Source: Polyangiaceae bacterium
Lineage (GTDB): Bacteria > Myxococcota_A > Polyangia > Polyangiales > Polyangiaceae
Assembly (NCBI GenBank): GCA_025936045.1
Contig: JAICUB010000023.1
Location: 1-64,000, forward strand
Length of the DNA stretch: 64,000 nucleotides
Direction: 5' to 3'
The translations under genes were made by a program, and so were the position numbers. The first letter of the stretch is position 1. Each line of letters starts with the position of its first letter. The notes beneath the pieces are model-generated. The model was given only the letters and a program-made list of their open reading frames with translations, was not told the DNA's origin and searched no databases. Positions 17,691 to 26,398 of this stretch are shown here, one piece after another.

Positions 17691-18372
17691 ATGGTGAGAA
17701 TGGTTGGCGTCGTTTCGCGTTGGGACCGTCCGAGTACAGTCGTCCGAGCGCGATTAACCACGGAAGAGCGGCTCGGGGACCGTTGGTTGCGCGAAGCGCG
17801 CTCAGCTCTCGGAGCTGCCTGTGGCCTCGGCATTCAATTGATCGAGGTGAAAGTGGCGCCGGACCTGCTGTTGCTGGGGGGGCGGGAAGATTGGGCAGCT
17901 TCGTTCATGTCGACTTTCAGGCAAGCCGGCAACCTCACCCCTGTGGTCGTGCTGAACGCTTCCGCCCGATGCTCGACCGCGCGGGTTCTCGATGCGGGCG
18001 CCGACGACTGCCTTGGTCGCCCGTTCGATGCGGGCGAATTGCGAGCGCGCGTCACGGCCCTGATGCGAAGAAGCACGCCTGGTTTGGCGAGTTACTCCGA
18101 AATCTCAGCCGACCGTACGACGCATCGCATCCGAGTTTGCGATGTCGAGGCGCGCGTCTCGCGAAAGCAATTTGAAATCTTCGTCTGTCTCGCTGAGCAT
18201 CGCGGGCGTTGGGTGCATTCGGACGAGATCATCGCGAGGGTGTCTGGGACGCCATGATTCCACGACGTCACTCGTGCGAGTGCAAATCCACGCACTCCGA
18301 AAAGCGCTACGGATGGCCCGGTACTGCATTCGTTGTGATGGTCACAGGAGTTACATGCTTACGCTGGTCTGA
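17691..18372 (+). pseudogene. OmpR-like response regulator interrupted by a one-base frameshift
   Basis: From the ATG at 17691, the frame encodes a degenerate receiver domain: VVVLNASARCSTARVLDAGA, then DDCLGRPFDAGELRARV, where the usual lysine before PF is R. It continues into a winged-helix DNA-binding domain (RKQFEIFVCLAEHRGRWVHS). The frame ends in a TGA at 18255-18257 after VSGTP. In another frame, starting with CAT at about 18254, the expected C-terminal half follows: HDSTTSLVRVQIHALRKAL, then GHRSYMLTL and a stop at 18370-18372. Restoring one base near 18253 joins the two halves into a normal OmpR-type effector domain. No aspartyl-phosphorylation site is obvious. A sequencing error is the main alternative. 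Confidence 0.7.
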
Positions 18373-18928
18373 GCTGAGCTCGTCGCCCAATGCAACATAC
18401 GGCGAGGACATCCACGCGCTGATATCGCTCAGTTCGCGCCTATCGTCGCGGCATCCCCTGGCATATGCCCGTCGCCGGCTCTCGATGGTGCGGCGCGTCA
18501 TACTTGACGACGCGTCACGCCGACCGGCCGCCGACCGGCGGCCCGGATCCGCCAAGCTCTGAACATTCTTTCGCGCTTCGCGATCTCGGCCGGGAGTTCC
18601 GGGAATCCCTGAGCAGCGTGAAAGCCCGGCGGTCTTCCTCGGAAGACGCCGCGACATTCATCCGAAGGCCCGTGGAAGACCTCGCTTCGGAGGCAAGCGG
18701 GATCGATCCGCCCGGACAGTGCTAAGAGAACGTTCTTCCTCCACTTCGACAGCTCTCGGTTTTGCTTTCGGTTTCGAACGCAAAACGAGAGGATCCCCGC
18801 CGCTTCCCATGCGCTAACGTCGGCGCCTCGCAGGAAGCGCCGAGGACCCACGACATGGGGCTCGCTTGGCGTCCAAGTCCGGCTTGCCTTTTAGTTCTGA
18901 TGACAATCGCCCGAAGGAGCTCCCGTTC
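18373..18928. other. intergenic region upstream of the GH3 operon
   Basis: About 556 bp without a supported gene. Reading frames on both strands here have no recognisable domains and atypical codon use. The right half contains a 10-bp palindrome AGAACGTTCT (18727-18736) and a bulged hairpin at 18753-18791, described separately. The region most likely carries the promoter and control sites of the GH3/outer-membrane operon. Confidence 0.5.
18753..18791. promoter_or_regulatory. inverted repeat upstream of the GH3 gene
   Basis: Arms CTCTCGGTTTTGC (18753-18765) and GCAAAACGAGAG (18780-18791) pair perfectly except for one bulged G. It is AT-rich for this genome and lies about 140 bp before the GH3 start, next to the palindrome AGAACGTTCT at 18727-18736. 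It could be a regulator-binding site or a structured leader. There is no T-tract, so a terminator is less likely. Confidence 0.4.
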
Positions 18929-21559
18929 ATGACTCGGTCCGTATTTACGCCGTCTGCGATCACGTCGGCATTGGGGATGTTGGTATTGGCCAGCGCATGC
19001 GGCCACTCCAGCCAGATTTTGGACGCTTACGAAAAATCGAAGAAGAACCCCATCGCTTCCGGGAGCGGCGGCAGCTCGAACCCGGGATCGGGTGGTACCG
19101 GCGGCACCGGCAATATGAGCGGCGGCGGGGGGACCGGTATGGTGGGGCCGCAATACGACTGCAACATGGTCGGGTCGCAGCAGTTCGATACGAAGTACAT
19201 GAGGGCATACAGCGTCGATCCGGCCGATCAAAAGGCCGCGGATGACGCGCTCGCCGCGATGACGGACATCAAGGACCAGGCGACGCAGATGCTCGGCATT
19301 CCAACCGGTGACGGTACAGACTTCCAGGACATCGAGCGCAGCCCCGACGCCAACGTCTCGGGCCTGGGGCTGATCCGCGGCTACAACTACCGCGATGCCG
19401 GCCGCGGCGTGAACCTCGATGCCGGGCAGCCCAACAACCGCGCGACCGACGGCAATAACTACGCGACGGCGTTTCCCGCCCCCTCGATCCGCGCGGCGTC
19501 CTGGGACTTGGACCTCGAGAAGCGCGTCGGGGAAGCCGCAGGCGACGAAACCGCCGCCTCGTTGAACAACATGCTGCTCGCGCCGTGCATGAACATCATC
19601 CGGCACCCCTATTGGGGGCGCACGCAGGAAACGTATGGCGAGGACAGCTATCACATCGGTCGCATGGCATCGGCCTTCACCGTCGGCTTGCAAGAGTACG
19701 TGACGGGCTGCGCCAAGCACTTTGCAGCCAACAACATCGAGCTCAATCGCTCGACCAACAACGCGATCATGAACGAGCAGACGCTCCGTGAAATCTACGG
19801 GCGCCACTTCGAAATGGTCGTTCAAGACGCCGGTGTCGGCTGCATCATGGCGGCGTACAACCAGATCAACGGCACCAAGTCCACCGAGAATCGCCACCTA
19901 CTCAGAGACATCCTTAAGGCGCCGGTCGACCAGGGCGGCTTCGGCTTTCAGGGGCTAGTGATCTCGGACTGGTGGGCAATGCCTGGTTACAACAACTTCC
20001 CGGATACCTCGCAAATCCAACCCAACGTCAATGCGGCGCTGGAGGCAGGCCTCGACATCGAGGTGCCCTGGCAGCTCTACTACTCGCAGACGTCGCTCAC
20101 ACAGGTCCCGGACGCGGACAAGCCGCTCGTCAAGGAAGCAGCGCGTCGCGTTCTTACCCAGAAGTTCCGCTTCAAGTCCGCGACCGGAAGCGCGACGGAT
20201 CCTGCGAGCTCGTGGAGCATCACGCCGCCGGCCTCTCGGCTGAAAGGGGCGTCGATCGATCCTGCTTCTGCGATGGACCACATGGACCTCGCTGAAGAAA
20301 CCGAGATCAAATCCGCCGTGCTTCTCACAAATGGCATTCCGGCCGCCGCGGGCATGCCAGCGACCCCCGTGTTGCCGCTGAAGGGCGCGACGAACATCGC
20401 CGTCATCGGCCCGGACGAGTTCTTTCGCCTGGCCCTTTCGTCGCCCCCGCGAACCTGCCCGATCGATTCGGGCGACCCTCGGGCTTGCACCTTCCACTTT
20501 GCGACCGACCCAGATATCGGCGACCGCGGTTCGAGCCGCGTCAATGCGGATCCGACGCTTTCAATCGGTCCGTTCGACGGCGTGAAGGCGGTTGCACCTG
20601 CAGGTACCAACGTGACCAGTGGGAACACCGCCGATGCGGCCGCCGGCGCCGACGCCATAATTGTGGTGGTCGGTTACACGGCCGGCGATGAAGGCGAGGA
20701 GTACGCAATCTCCACCGGTGGCGACCGCGCGACCCTCGACTTGCCCGCCGGTCAAAACGACTTCGTGAATGCCGCTCTCAACGAGATGAAGCCGACGATC
20801 ATCATCGTCCAGTCGGGTTCGATCACGAACCTGCCGTGGCTCAATCACATGAACCACAATCAGGCGACGATCTGGGCCGGCTACGGCGGCATGCGCGGCG
20901 GCAAGGCGCTCGCCCGCCTCATCTTCAGCCCCAACCATGAAAACTTCTCGGGCAAGGTGCCCTTGGCCTGGCCGACCCAGGCTGAGCTGGATTTGCCAGA
21001 TCCGGCAAACCCCGCCAAGAAGCTCCTCCCATTCAAGGACAGCGAGACCGATCCCAAGACCGTCATGGGCTACTTTTTCGGATATCGGGAATACGATCGT
21101 CGAAAGGCAGCGGGTATGAACCCCCAGCTAGTGTTCCCCTTTGGCCACGGCTTGAGCTACTCGACCTTCACCTACTCGAACCTCCAGATCCCATGCACGA
21201 TGGCGCAGCCAGAGGGCATCGTCGACATCAAGGTCGACATACAGAACACGTCGCAAGTCGATGGCGACGAGGTCGCGATGCTCTTCGTAAAGCCCCCCGC
21301 GAAACCGGCGGGAATCACGGGAGATCGTCCTTTCAAGGAACTCAAGAGCTTCGCTAAGGTTCACATTCCCGCCGGTGCGACGGCCATGGGTGTGGAGCTG
21401 CCCGTGCGCATCCGCGATCTGCGTCGCTGGGAAGGTGATGACAAGACGGGTCATTGGACGATTGACACCGGCGACTACACGATCGAAGTGGGTAAAGACG
21501 CCGACGACGCCGACACCAACACGATGATGCAAGGCAAGCTCACGGTTCAGGGCTATTGA
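18929..21559 (+). CDS. Glycoside hydrolase family 3 (beta-glucosidase-type) lipoprotein
   Basis: An 876-residue exported enzyme. The ATG at 18929 follows a good ribosome site (GAAGGAGC). It is chosen over an upstream start because the lipoprotein signal begins here (SALGMLVLASACGHSS, lipobox SAC). A short Gly/Ser-rich linker follows, then the GH3 N-terminal barrel: ARNN-equivalent RGYNYRDAGRGVNL, KHFAANNIE, and the nucleophile in VISDWWA (D347). The second alpha/beta domain includes VVVGYTAGDEGEEY. A C-terminal fibronectin-III-like domain ends the protein (FPFGHGLSYSTFTYS). It should hydrolyse beta-glucosides at the cell surface. A beta-barrel gene follows after 41 bp. Confidence 0.93.
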   Translation: MTRSVFTPSAITSALGMLVLASACGHSSQILDAYEKSKKNPIASGSGGSSNPGSGGTGGTGNMSGGGGTGMVGPQYDCNMVGSQQFDTKYMRAYSVDPADQKAADDALAAMTDIKDQATQMLGIPTGDGTDFQDIERSPDANVSGLGLIRGYNYRDAGRGVNLDAGQPNNRATDGNNYATAFPAPSIRAASWDLDLEKRVGEAAGDETAASLNNMLLAPCMNIIRHPYWGRTQETYGEDSYHIGRMASAFTVGLQEYVTGCAKHFAANNIELNRSTNNAIMNEQTLREIYGRHFEMVVQDAGVGCIMAAYNQINGTKSTENRHLLRDILKAPVDQGGFGFQGLVISDWWAMPGYNNFPDTSQIQPNVNAALEAGLDIEVPWQLYYSQTSLTQVPDADKPLVKEAARRVLTQKFRFKSATGSATDPASSWSITPPASRLKGASIDPASAMDHMDLAEETEIKSAVLLTNGIPAAAGMPATPVLPLKGATNIAVIGPDEFFRLALSSPPRTCPIDSGDPRACTFHFATDPDIGDRGSSRVNADPTLSIGPFDGVKAVAPAGTNVTSGNTADAAAGADAIIVVVGYTAGDEGEEYAISTGGDRATLDLPAGQNDFVNAALNEMKPTIIIVQSGSITNLPWLNHMNHNQATIWAGYGGMRGGKALARLIFSPNHENFSGKVPLAWPTQAELDLPDPANPAKKLLPFKDSETDPKTVMGYFFGYREYDRRKAAGMNPQLVFPFGHGLSYSTFTYSNLQIPCTMAQPEGIVDIKVDIQNTSQVDGDEVAMLFVKPPAKPAGITGDRPFKELKSFAKVHIPAGATAMGVELPVRIRDLRRWEGDDKTGHWTIDTGDYTIEVGKDADDADTNTMMQGKLTVQGY

Positions 21560-21600
21560 GCCAAGACCGAGACATCAGCGCGAAATCAGAAATAGGCACT

Positions 21601-23130
21601 ATGACTTCTCGACGAAATGGTTTGGGGCTCGGGTTAGCCCTGTCTCTCGGTTCGTTCTGCTTCTGCTTCAGCGCCCCCGCGCTCGCACAGGACGACGCTC
21701 CCGCTCCCGTTGCCCCCGCGAGTGACGACACGACGGCGAAGCCGGCGGAGGCGCCCGCAGGCACTCCGGCGGTGGAGCCTGCCAAAGAACCGGAGAAGGT
21801 CGCCGAAGAGGTGAAGCCACCGGAGCCACTGCCCTCGCCCACGAAGTCGACGGCATCTGGCACGAGTCCCGAGCGCGAAAAAGCAGTCGCGCTCGTCGGC
21901 CTCGAAGAGCTGCCCGCTTCGGCGTATCCGAGCGCCGAGGTTCGCGGGATCAAATACGGCTCCTTGTGGCTCACGTTCCACGGCCAACAGTGGCCGTACC
22001 TGCCGCTCATCGAGGGCGGTCCGGGCCTGCGCATCGGTCTTTCCGGGTCGATCTGGAACGATTTCAGCAACACCCACATCTCAGTCGACAAGAAGCTCGC
22101 CGGCGGCGGCAACGCCCTCAACGACCGTAACCGCTGGACGACACAGACGCGCGGGGTGCTCCGCTTCACTCCGACGTACAACGCGAAGGACGGCTGGTTT
22201 GCTCAGGGCAACGCCGAGTTGGTGCTTCACGGTGACAACACGGCCGATCCTATCACCAAGGTCCTCAGCAGCACGGATGACCTTTGGGTACGCGCGGGCA
22301 AGTGGAACCTGTTCGACGTGACTGTCGGTCGCTTCCAGGGTTGGGAAATCGCGAACCACTACGGTATGGCGCTCGACCAGAATACGCTCGAACGCGCGGG
22401 CGCGGTGCTGATCGGATCCGGCCTTCCCAATCCGTCGGACGGTTACGGTCTCACGTACTTCTGGGACCGCCAGGACTATCTCCTCGGTGGCTGGGCGGCG
22501 CACGTCTACCCGACCAAGTACCTGCGCGGTGAGCTGATGGGTCACGTCGGCGCCGGCAACTCGCAGTACGCCGGCACCTCCAATCAGACCGACATTCGCC
22601 CCTCGGCAATTTTCGATATCGGCTACGTCAAGCTCAAGGCCGGCTGGGAGTACGGCAAATCGATCCCTCAGGACAAGACGTTGCACGTGCGTGACTCGCG
22701 GAACGGCTACGGTTTCGCCGCGCAGTTCGTGTTGGCTCCCTGGGTTGAGCTTGGTGGCAGCTTCGCCCGCGGCTTCCAGGACATCTTGGATAAGGACGGC
22801 CACGCGGATCTCGCCAGCAGCAACACCGTTCAGACGTACGGCGGGTTCATCAATGTGAGCCCCGCGTACGAACCGGTGGTGCTCGGCTTCGGCGTATTCC
22901 AAAACCACCGTGAGGACCTGCGCATCGACAACCGCGTCGGCCCGCATCAGGGCAAGGTTGACACCAACGACCAGACCCAGATCTTCGGAGCGGTTCAGTA
23001 TACGCTCTGGGAGCAGCTCTACTTCAAGTTCGTGCTGGCCCACGCCCAGAACCATCTGGAGGACTACAGTGCCGGCATCTATACGAACAAGTCCATGAGC
23101 GGCCGTTTCCGCGTGATGTTCTTGTTCTGA
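21601..23130 (+). CDS. outer-membrane beta-barrel (porin-like) protein
   Basis: A 509-residue protein from the ATG at 21601; the frame extends upstream into the GH3 stop region. A signal peptide ends after FSAPALAQDD. A Pro/Ala/Glu-rich segment (about 30-85) precedes a strand-rich region with alternating aromatics (GWFAQGNAELVLHG, LYFKFVLAHAQNHLED), ending in FRVMFLF with a terminal phenylalanine, typical of outer-membrane barrels recognised by BamA. Probably about 16-18 strands. Placed directly after the GH3 gene, it may admit the sugars the enzyme releases. That link is inference from operon position. Confidence 0.82.
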   Translation: MTSRRNGLGLGLALSLGSFCFCFSAPALAQDDAPAPVAPASDDTTAKPAEAPAGTPAVEPAKEPEKVAEEVKPPEPLPSPTKSTASGTSPEREKAVALVGLEELPASAYPSAEVRGIKYGSLWLTFHGQQWPYLPLIEGGPGLRIGLSGSIWNDFSNTHISVDKKLAGGGNALNDRNRWTTQTRGVLRFTPTYNAKDGWFAQGNAELVLHGDNTADPITKVLSSTDDLWVRAGKWNLFDVTVGRFQGWEIANHYGMALDQNTLERAGAVLIGSGLPNPSDGYGLTYFWDRQDYLLGGWAAHVYPTKYLRGELMGHVGAGNSQYAGTSNQTDIRPSAIFDIGYVKLKAGWEYGKSIPQDKTLHVRDSRNGYGFAAQFVLAPWVELGGSFARGFQDILDKDGHADLASSNTVQTYGGFINVSPAYEPVVLGFGVFQNHREDLRIDNRVGPHQGKVDTNDQTQIFGAVQYTLWEQLYFKFVLAHAQNHLEDYSAGIYTNKSMSGRFRVMFLF

Positions 23131-23161
23131 TCCCGAGCGGCAAAAGCCGCGCGACCATGCC

Positions 23162-23203
23162 TCGGGCCGCATCCGCTCGCCGGAACGCGGCCCGAAGCAT
23201 TTT
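23162..23203. terminator. hairpin followed by T-rich tail
   Basis: Perfect 9-bp arms TCGGGCCGC (23162-23170) and GCGGCCCGA (23187-23195) enclose a 16-base loop. They are followed by AGCATTTTG. It sits between the stop of the outer-membrane gene and the convergent vapC stop, which suits an intrinsic terminator, possibly acting on the plus-strand operon. Confidence 0.55.
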
Positions 23204-23205
23204 GT

Positions 23206-23568
23206 TCAGGTGAGTATGACGCCGGCGGCGCGACACACGCGCTTCACGTGCCGATCAGCCGTGTGAAGGCGTGCTCCGGCCTTGGCGGCCGCGAGGATGA
23301 TCTGGGTGTCGGCCCAGCCGACACCCGAGCCGGCGAAGGAGCGCAGATGGCGCTCGATGAAAGAGCGCGTCTCTTCCGCGTTCGGGCTCGGTAGGCGCGG
23401 CAACGCCGCAAGGTCTTTCGCGAAGTTCTTCGGAAGCCCCGAGCCGAGCCGGAGCTCTCCGAGCACGACGTCGCAGGTGCGGACGCGCTGCTCGAGGAGA
23501 AACCGCACCAAGCGAGCGTCCCGCCGCCGCAAGTGCGCGACCCAGGCGTTGGTGTCGACGAGGATCAC
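23206..23568 (-). CDS. vapC: VapC-type PIN-domain toxin ribonuclease
   Basis: A 120-residue protein, the normal length for VapC. The PIN-domain acidic residues are in place: D5 in LVDTNAWVA, E38 in GELRLG, D87 in GWADTQI and D105 in TADRH. VapC toxins are Mg-dependent endoribonucleases acting on tRNA or rRNA. The gene overlaps the upstream antitoxin gene by four bases (ATGA), a typical TA operon. Confidence 0.93.
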   Translation of the reverse strand: MILVDTNAWVAHLRRRDARLVRFLLEQRVRTCDVVLGELRLGSGLPKNFAKDLAALPRLPSPNAEETRSFIERHLRSFAGSGVGWADTQIILAAAKAGARLHTADRHVKRVCRAAGVILT

Positions 23569-23771
23569 CGTCGCTTCCAGGCGGAGCGCTTGGTCCGTCG
23601 AGCCTTGGGGGCTTTGCCTCCGAGCGCGGCCAAGCGCTCCGCCGCGTCCCGCGCCAGCAATGCGCGTAGCCCGTCCTCGACGAGCGCCGTTTTCGTCATG
23701 CCGGGGTGCGCTTCCGTCGCCGCCGTGAGGAGCGTCTCGTCGATGTTCATGGTCATACGCACCGTATGCAT
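23565..23771 (-). CDS. vapB: VapB-type antitoxin
   Basis: A 68-residue protein. The N-terminal half looks like a ribbon-helix-helix DNA-binding domain of the VapB type (RMTMNIDETLLTAATEA, then MTKTALVEDGLRALL). The C-terminal tail is Lys/Arg-rich (KAPKARRTKRSAWKRR), where it would contact the toxin. The start ATG lies within the repeat described at 23764-23794; internal ATGs at codons 6 and 8 are alternatives. It neutralises VapC and probably represses its own operon. Confidence 0.88.
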   Translation of the reverse strand: MHTVRMTMNIDETLLTAATEAHPGMTKTALVEDGLRALLARDAAERLAALGGKAPKARRTKRSAWKRR

Positions 23772-23794
23772 CCGTTCATACTATTTGTATGCAT
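23764..23794. promoter_or_regulatory. candidate vapBC operator/promoter
   Basis: An AT-rich island contains GTATGCAT twice (23764-23771 and 23787-23794), 23 bp apart, about two helical turns. An inverted repeat CATAC-TATTT-GTATG overlaps the second copy. On the minus strand TAGTAT, a -10-like hexamer, lies just upstream of the vapB ATG. This is the arrangement expected for antitoxin autoregulation. Confidence 0.5.
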
Positions 23795-23966
23795 CGCCCG
23801 GTCAAGGCGCTGGCTTCAAAACAGCCAGCAGTCTCACCGCAGGGAAATAGGCGTGGAGCCGCATGAGATCACCGACGTCGCTCGGATGGACCACGCGCCG
23901 CCATACAGAGCCGGGCGCGGCCGCCGCCTTGTGACCGGCGACTGCTTCGATGCTAACGTCGAGCCG

Positions 23967-24527
23967 ATGGCCGGCGCGGCGCGACCTCTCGCGGATTACG
24001 GTGACGTGCTGCGCGCGCCCCCACACGTCGTCGCCGAGGTGCTGTTCGGTACGTTGTATCAAAGTCCTCGGCCGGCGGCGCCTCATTCCGTGGCTGCGTC
24101 CGCGGTCGGGGAGGAGCTCGGGCCGCCTTTCAAGCGCGGACGCGGCGGCCCCGGGGGCTGGATGCTCCTCGACGAACCCGAAATCCACCTTGGAGAGCAC
24201 ATCGTCGTTCCGGATCTCGGAGGCTGGCGGCGTGAACGCTTGCCCGCGGTTCCGGATGCAGCCTATTTCGAGCTTGCTCCGGACTGGGTGTGTGAGGTGC
24301 TTTCGCCTTCGACGCGCGCCCTCGATCGCGGCGCGAAGCTCAAGGTATACGCCGAGTTCAAGGTCGGCTTTGCGTGGTTCGTCGAGCCGCTGGAGCAGCT
24401 CGTCGAAGTGCTCGAGCTCGACGGCCCCACCTATCGCATCGTGCAGACTGCCGAAGGTGACGCACCGGCTCGGTTGCGACCGTTCGACGCAATCGAGTTT
24501 CCGGTAGCCGCGCTCTGGATGCGGTAG
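23967..24527 (+). CDS. Uma2-family (DUF820) restriction endonuclease-like protein
   Basis: About 186 residues from the ATG at 23967; earlier in-frame starts, for example 23886, give a low-complexity N-terminus. The fold is that of PD-(D/E)XK nucleases of the Uma2 family. HIVVPDLGGWRRERLP supplies the PD, and WVCEVLSPSTRALDRGAKLKVYAE gives ExLSPST and the lysine. FAWFVEP follows as in the family. These genes are abundant in cyanobacteria and myxobacteria and often lie in accessory regions; their substrates are unknown. It sits next to vapBC. Confidence 0.87.
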   Translation: MAGAARPLADYGDVLRAPPHVVAEVLFGTLYQSPRPAAPHSVAASAVGEELGPPFKRGRGGPGGWMLLDEPEIHLGEHIVVPDLGGWRRERLPAVPDAAYFELAPDWVCEVLSPSTRALDRGAKLKVYAEFKVGFAWFVEPLEQLVEVLELDGPTYRIVQTAEGDAPARLRPFDAIEFPVAALWMR

Positions 24528-24640
24528 GCCTGGTGTCGAGCGTCACGCGCTGGGCAGCGCTCGAGACGGACGCGTAAAACGTCTTTTCGGCCCGCTTTCG
24601 CTTGGGCCTCGCCAGGACACGAGCTTACCCTGACGTTGTT

Positions 24641-25723
24641 GTGTGGGCAGCAGAGCGGCTCGTCAGAGGTCTCTTCGCGGTGCTGGTCGTGTTCTCCAGC
24701 CGTGCAGCGCTCGCAGAGCCGCCGCCAGCCGTGCCGTCGACTCCCGAGCGCATCGACCTCGTCTACGGCGCGCCACCGGAGTGCCCCGGCGCGGGCACCT
24801 TCCACGACGAGGTGCGCGCGCGCGTACAGGGCGATTGGGAGGCCGCGCCGGGTGAGCTCGCACGGCGCATCACGATCAGCGTCACGCGCCGTGACGAGCA
24901 TTACGTCGCGGCGATTCAATTCATGAACCCGCAGGGTCAAGACGTGACCCGCAGCGTCGCGGGCCACAAGTGTGAGGACGTCGTGAACGGCATCGCGCTC
25001 GTGACGGCGCTCGCCATCGAGTCGCGCGTCGAGGAAGCGTTGCAGCAGAGCGAGCCCGAGCCCGCCGGCGCGCCCGAGCCGAAAACGACGCCCGTAGCGG
25101 CTGTCGAGCCGAAAACGCCGCGCGCCGCCGCACCGAGACCCGCACCGTCCGTCCCGCCCCCGGCGTCCCGGCGAGGTGACACCACACGGTCGCGCGCGAA
25201 CGACGCCGTTCATCTCCGTTTCGGTGCCGCGTCCATGACCTCGACGGGAGTCGGTCCCGACGCGGCGTTCGGTCCCGCGCTCTTTGCGACCGTCGAGTTG
25301 GCGGGAGCGCGTCTCGGCTTGTCCGGTGCCGCGCTTTGGTCCGGCCTCGTGCACACGGGCGGCGTCCCGGCGCGCTTTCAGCGACTCACCGCGCGCGCCG
25401 ACGGCTGCCCACTCGCGCTCGGCAAGCCTTCGCTCTCGTTCGAACCGTGTGCGTTCATGGAGCTCGGCTCCCTCCACGGCCAAGGCAAGAGCACCGCGCA
25501 AGTCCTCGGGACGAAAGGCGGCTCGTCGCTGTGGGCCGCGCCAGGTCTCGGCGCGCGCTTACTCGGTGAGCTCGAGCCGGTCGTGCTCGTGCTGGAGCTC
25601 GACGGCAGTGTGCCGCTTGCTCGGCAGCGCTTCGGCGTCGTGACCGGCGGTGAAGCGGCGTCATCGTTCAAAGTGCCGGCCCTGGTCTTCGGCGGAGAGC
25701 TCGGAGTCGGAATTCGGCTCTAG
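24641..25723 (+). CDS. hypothetical exported protein beside an ECF sigma cluster
   Basis: About 360 residues, read from a GTG at 24641 (an upstream TTG at 24602 is possible). A signal peptide ends near SSRAALAEPPP. The N-terminal domain has two cysteines (PPECPGAG, GHKCEDV) and a strand/helix pattern. A Pro/Ala/Glu linker follows (APEPKTTPVAAVEPKTP). The C-terminal half is strand-rich and Gly-rich and may form an outer-membrane or periplasmic beta-structure. This architecture recurs beside sigma factors in myxobacteria; I cannot name a family. It precedes the sigma-factor gene by 90 bp on the same strand. Confidence 0.7.
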   Translation: MWAAERLVRGLFAVLVVFSSRAALAEPPPAVPSTPERIDLVYGAPPECPGAGTFHDEVRARVQGDWEAAPGELARRITISVTRRDEHYVAAIQFMNPQGQDVTRSVAGHKCEDVVNGIALVTALAIESRVEEALQQSEPEPAGAPEPKTTPVAAVEPKTPRAAAPRPAPSVPPPASRRGDTTRSRANDAVHLRFGAASMTSTGVGPDAAFGPALFATVELAGARLGLSGAALWSGLVHTGGVPARFQRLTARADGCPLALGKPSLSFEPCAFMELGSLHGQGKSTAQVLGTKGGSSLWAAPGLGARLLGELEPVVLVLELDGSVPLARQRFGVVTGGEAASSFKVPALVFGGELGVGIRL

Positions 25724-25813
25724 GGCCGAATTCGTGTCGACTGGCGGCTTCGAGCGACGCCGAGCCTGGCCGTCGATTTCTCGATCCAGGTGCTCGGGCA
25801 GGGGGATGAGCGC

Positions 25814-26398
25814 ATGGTGTCAGTTGGTACTGCCATGGCTTCCGTGACGGTCCTCACGACGCCCTTCGCCGTGGACGCGAGTCGAAAAGAGGAGTTCGTT
25901 CGCGGCTACTACGCGTTCGTGTGGCGCGTGCTGCGGCGCGCCGGGCTTTCAGCCGCGGACGCCGACGACGGAGCGCAACGCGTGTTCTTGATCGCCACCG
26001 AGCGACTCGCCGACATCGCGAGTGGTTCGGAGCGCGCGTTTCTGTTTCGAACGGCCGCTCACGTCGCATCCAAGGCGCATCGCGCGCACCGGCGCCGTCC
26101 CGAGGCGCCCGGCTTGGAGGGGGGAGACACGGTCGACGACGCGCCGTCCGCCGACGAGCTCGTCGACCAGCGCCGGGCGCGCGCGCTGTTGGACGGCATT
26201 CTCGCGGAGTTGCCGCCGGAGCTCTCGGCCATTTTCGTGCTGTTCGACATCGAGGGCTTGAAGAAGAACGAGGTGGCCGAGGCGCTCGGCATTCCGCCCG
26301 GCACGGTCGCTTCGCGGCTCAAGCGTGCTCGCGAGGAAATCGAAGCGAGAGTCGTCCGTTACCACGCGCGCACGCGCCGCACCGGAGTCATGCGATGA
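25814..26398 (+). CDS. ECF-type RNA polymerase sigma factor
   Basis: About 194 residues from the ATG at 25814; 25835 is an equally plausible start. Sigma region 2 is present (FVRGYYAFVWRVLRRAGLSA, then DADDGAQRVFLIATERL). After a short linker, region 4 carries the helix-turn-helix: LPPELSAIFVLFDIEGLKK, NEVAEALGIPPGTVASRLKR. No extra domains are seen. It would direct RNA polymerase to a small regulon. The stop overlaps the next gene as ATGA, so that gene product is the likely regulator of its activity. Confidence 0.93.
   Translation: MVSVGTAMASVTVLTTPFAVDASRKEEFVRGYYAFVWRVLRRAGLSAADADDGAQRVFLIATERLADIASGSERAFLFRTAAHVASKAHRAHRRRPEAPGLEGGDTVDDAPSADELVDQRRARALLDGILAELPPELSAIFVLFDIEGLKKNEVAEALGIPPGTVASRLKRAREEIEARVVRYHARTRRTGVMR

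Noticed and set aside
18498..18851. 117-codon minus-strand frame before the GH3 gene
   Set aside because: No signal, no domain, no ribosome site, and Arg-rich composition.
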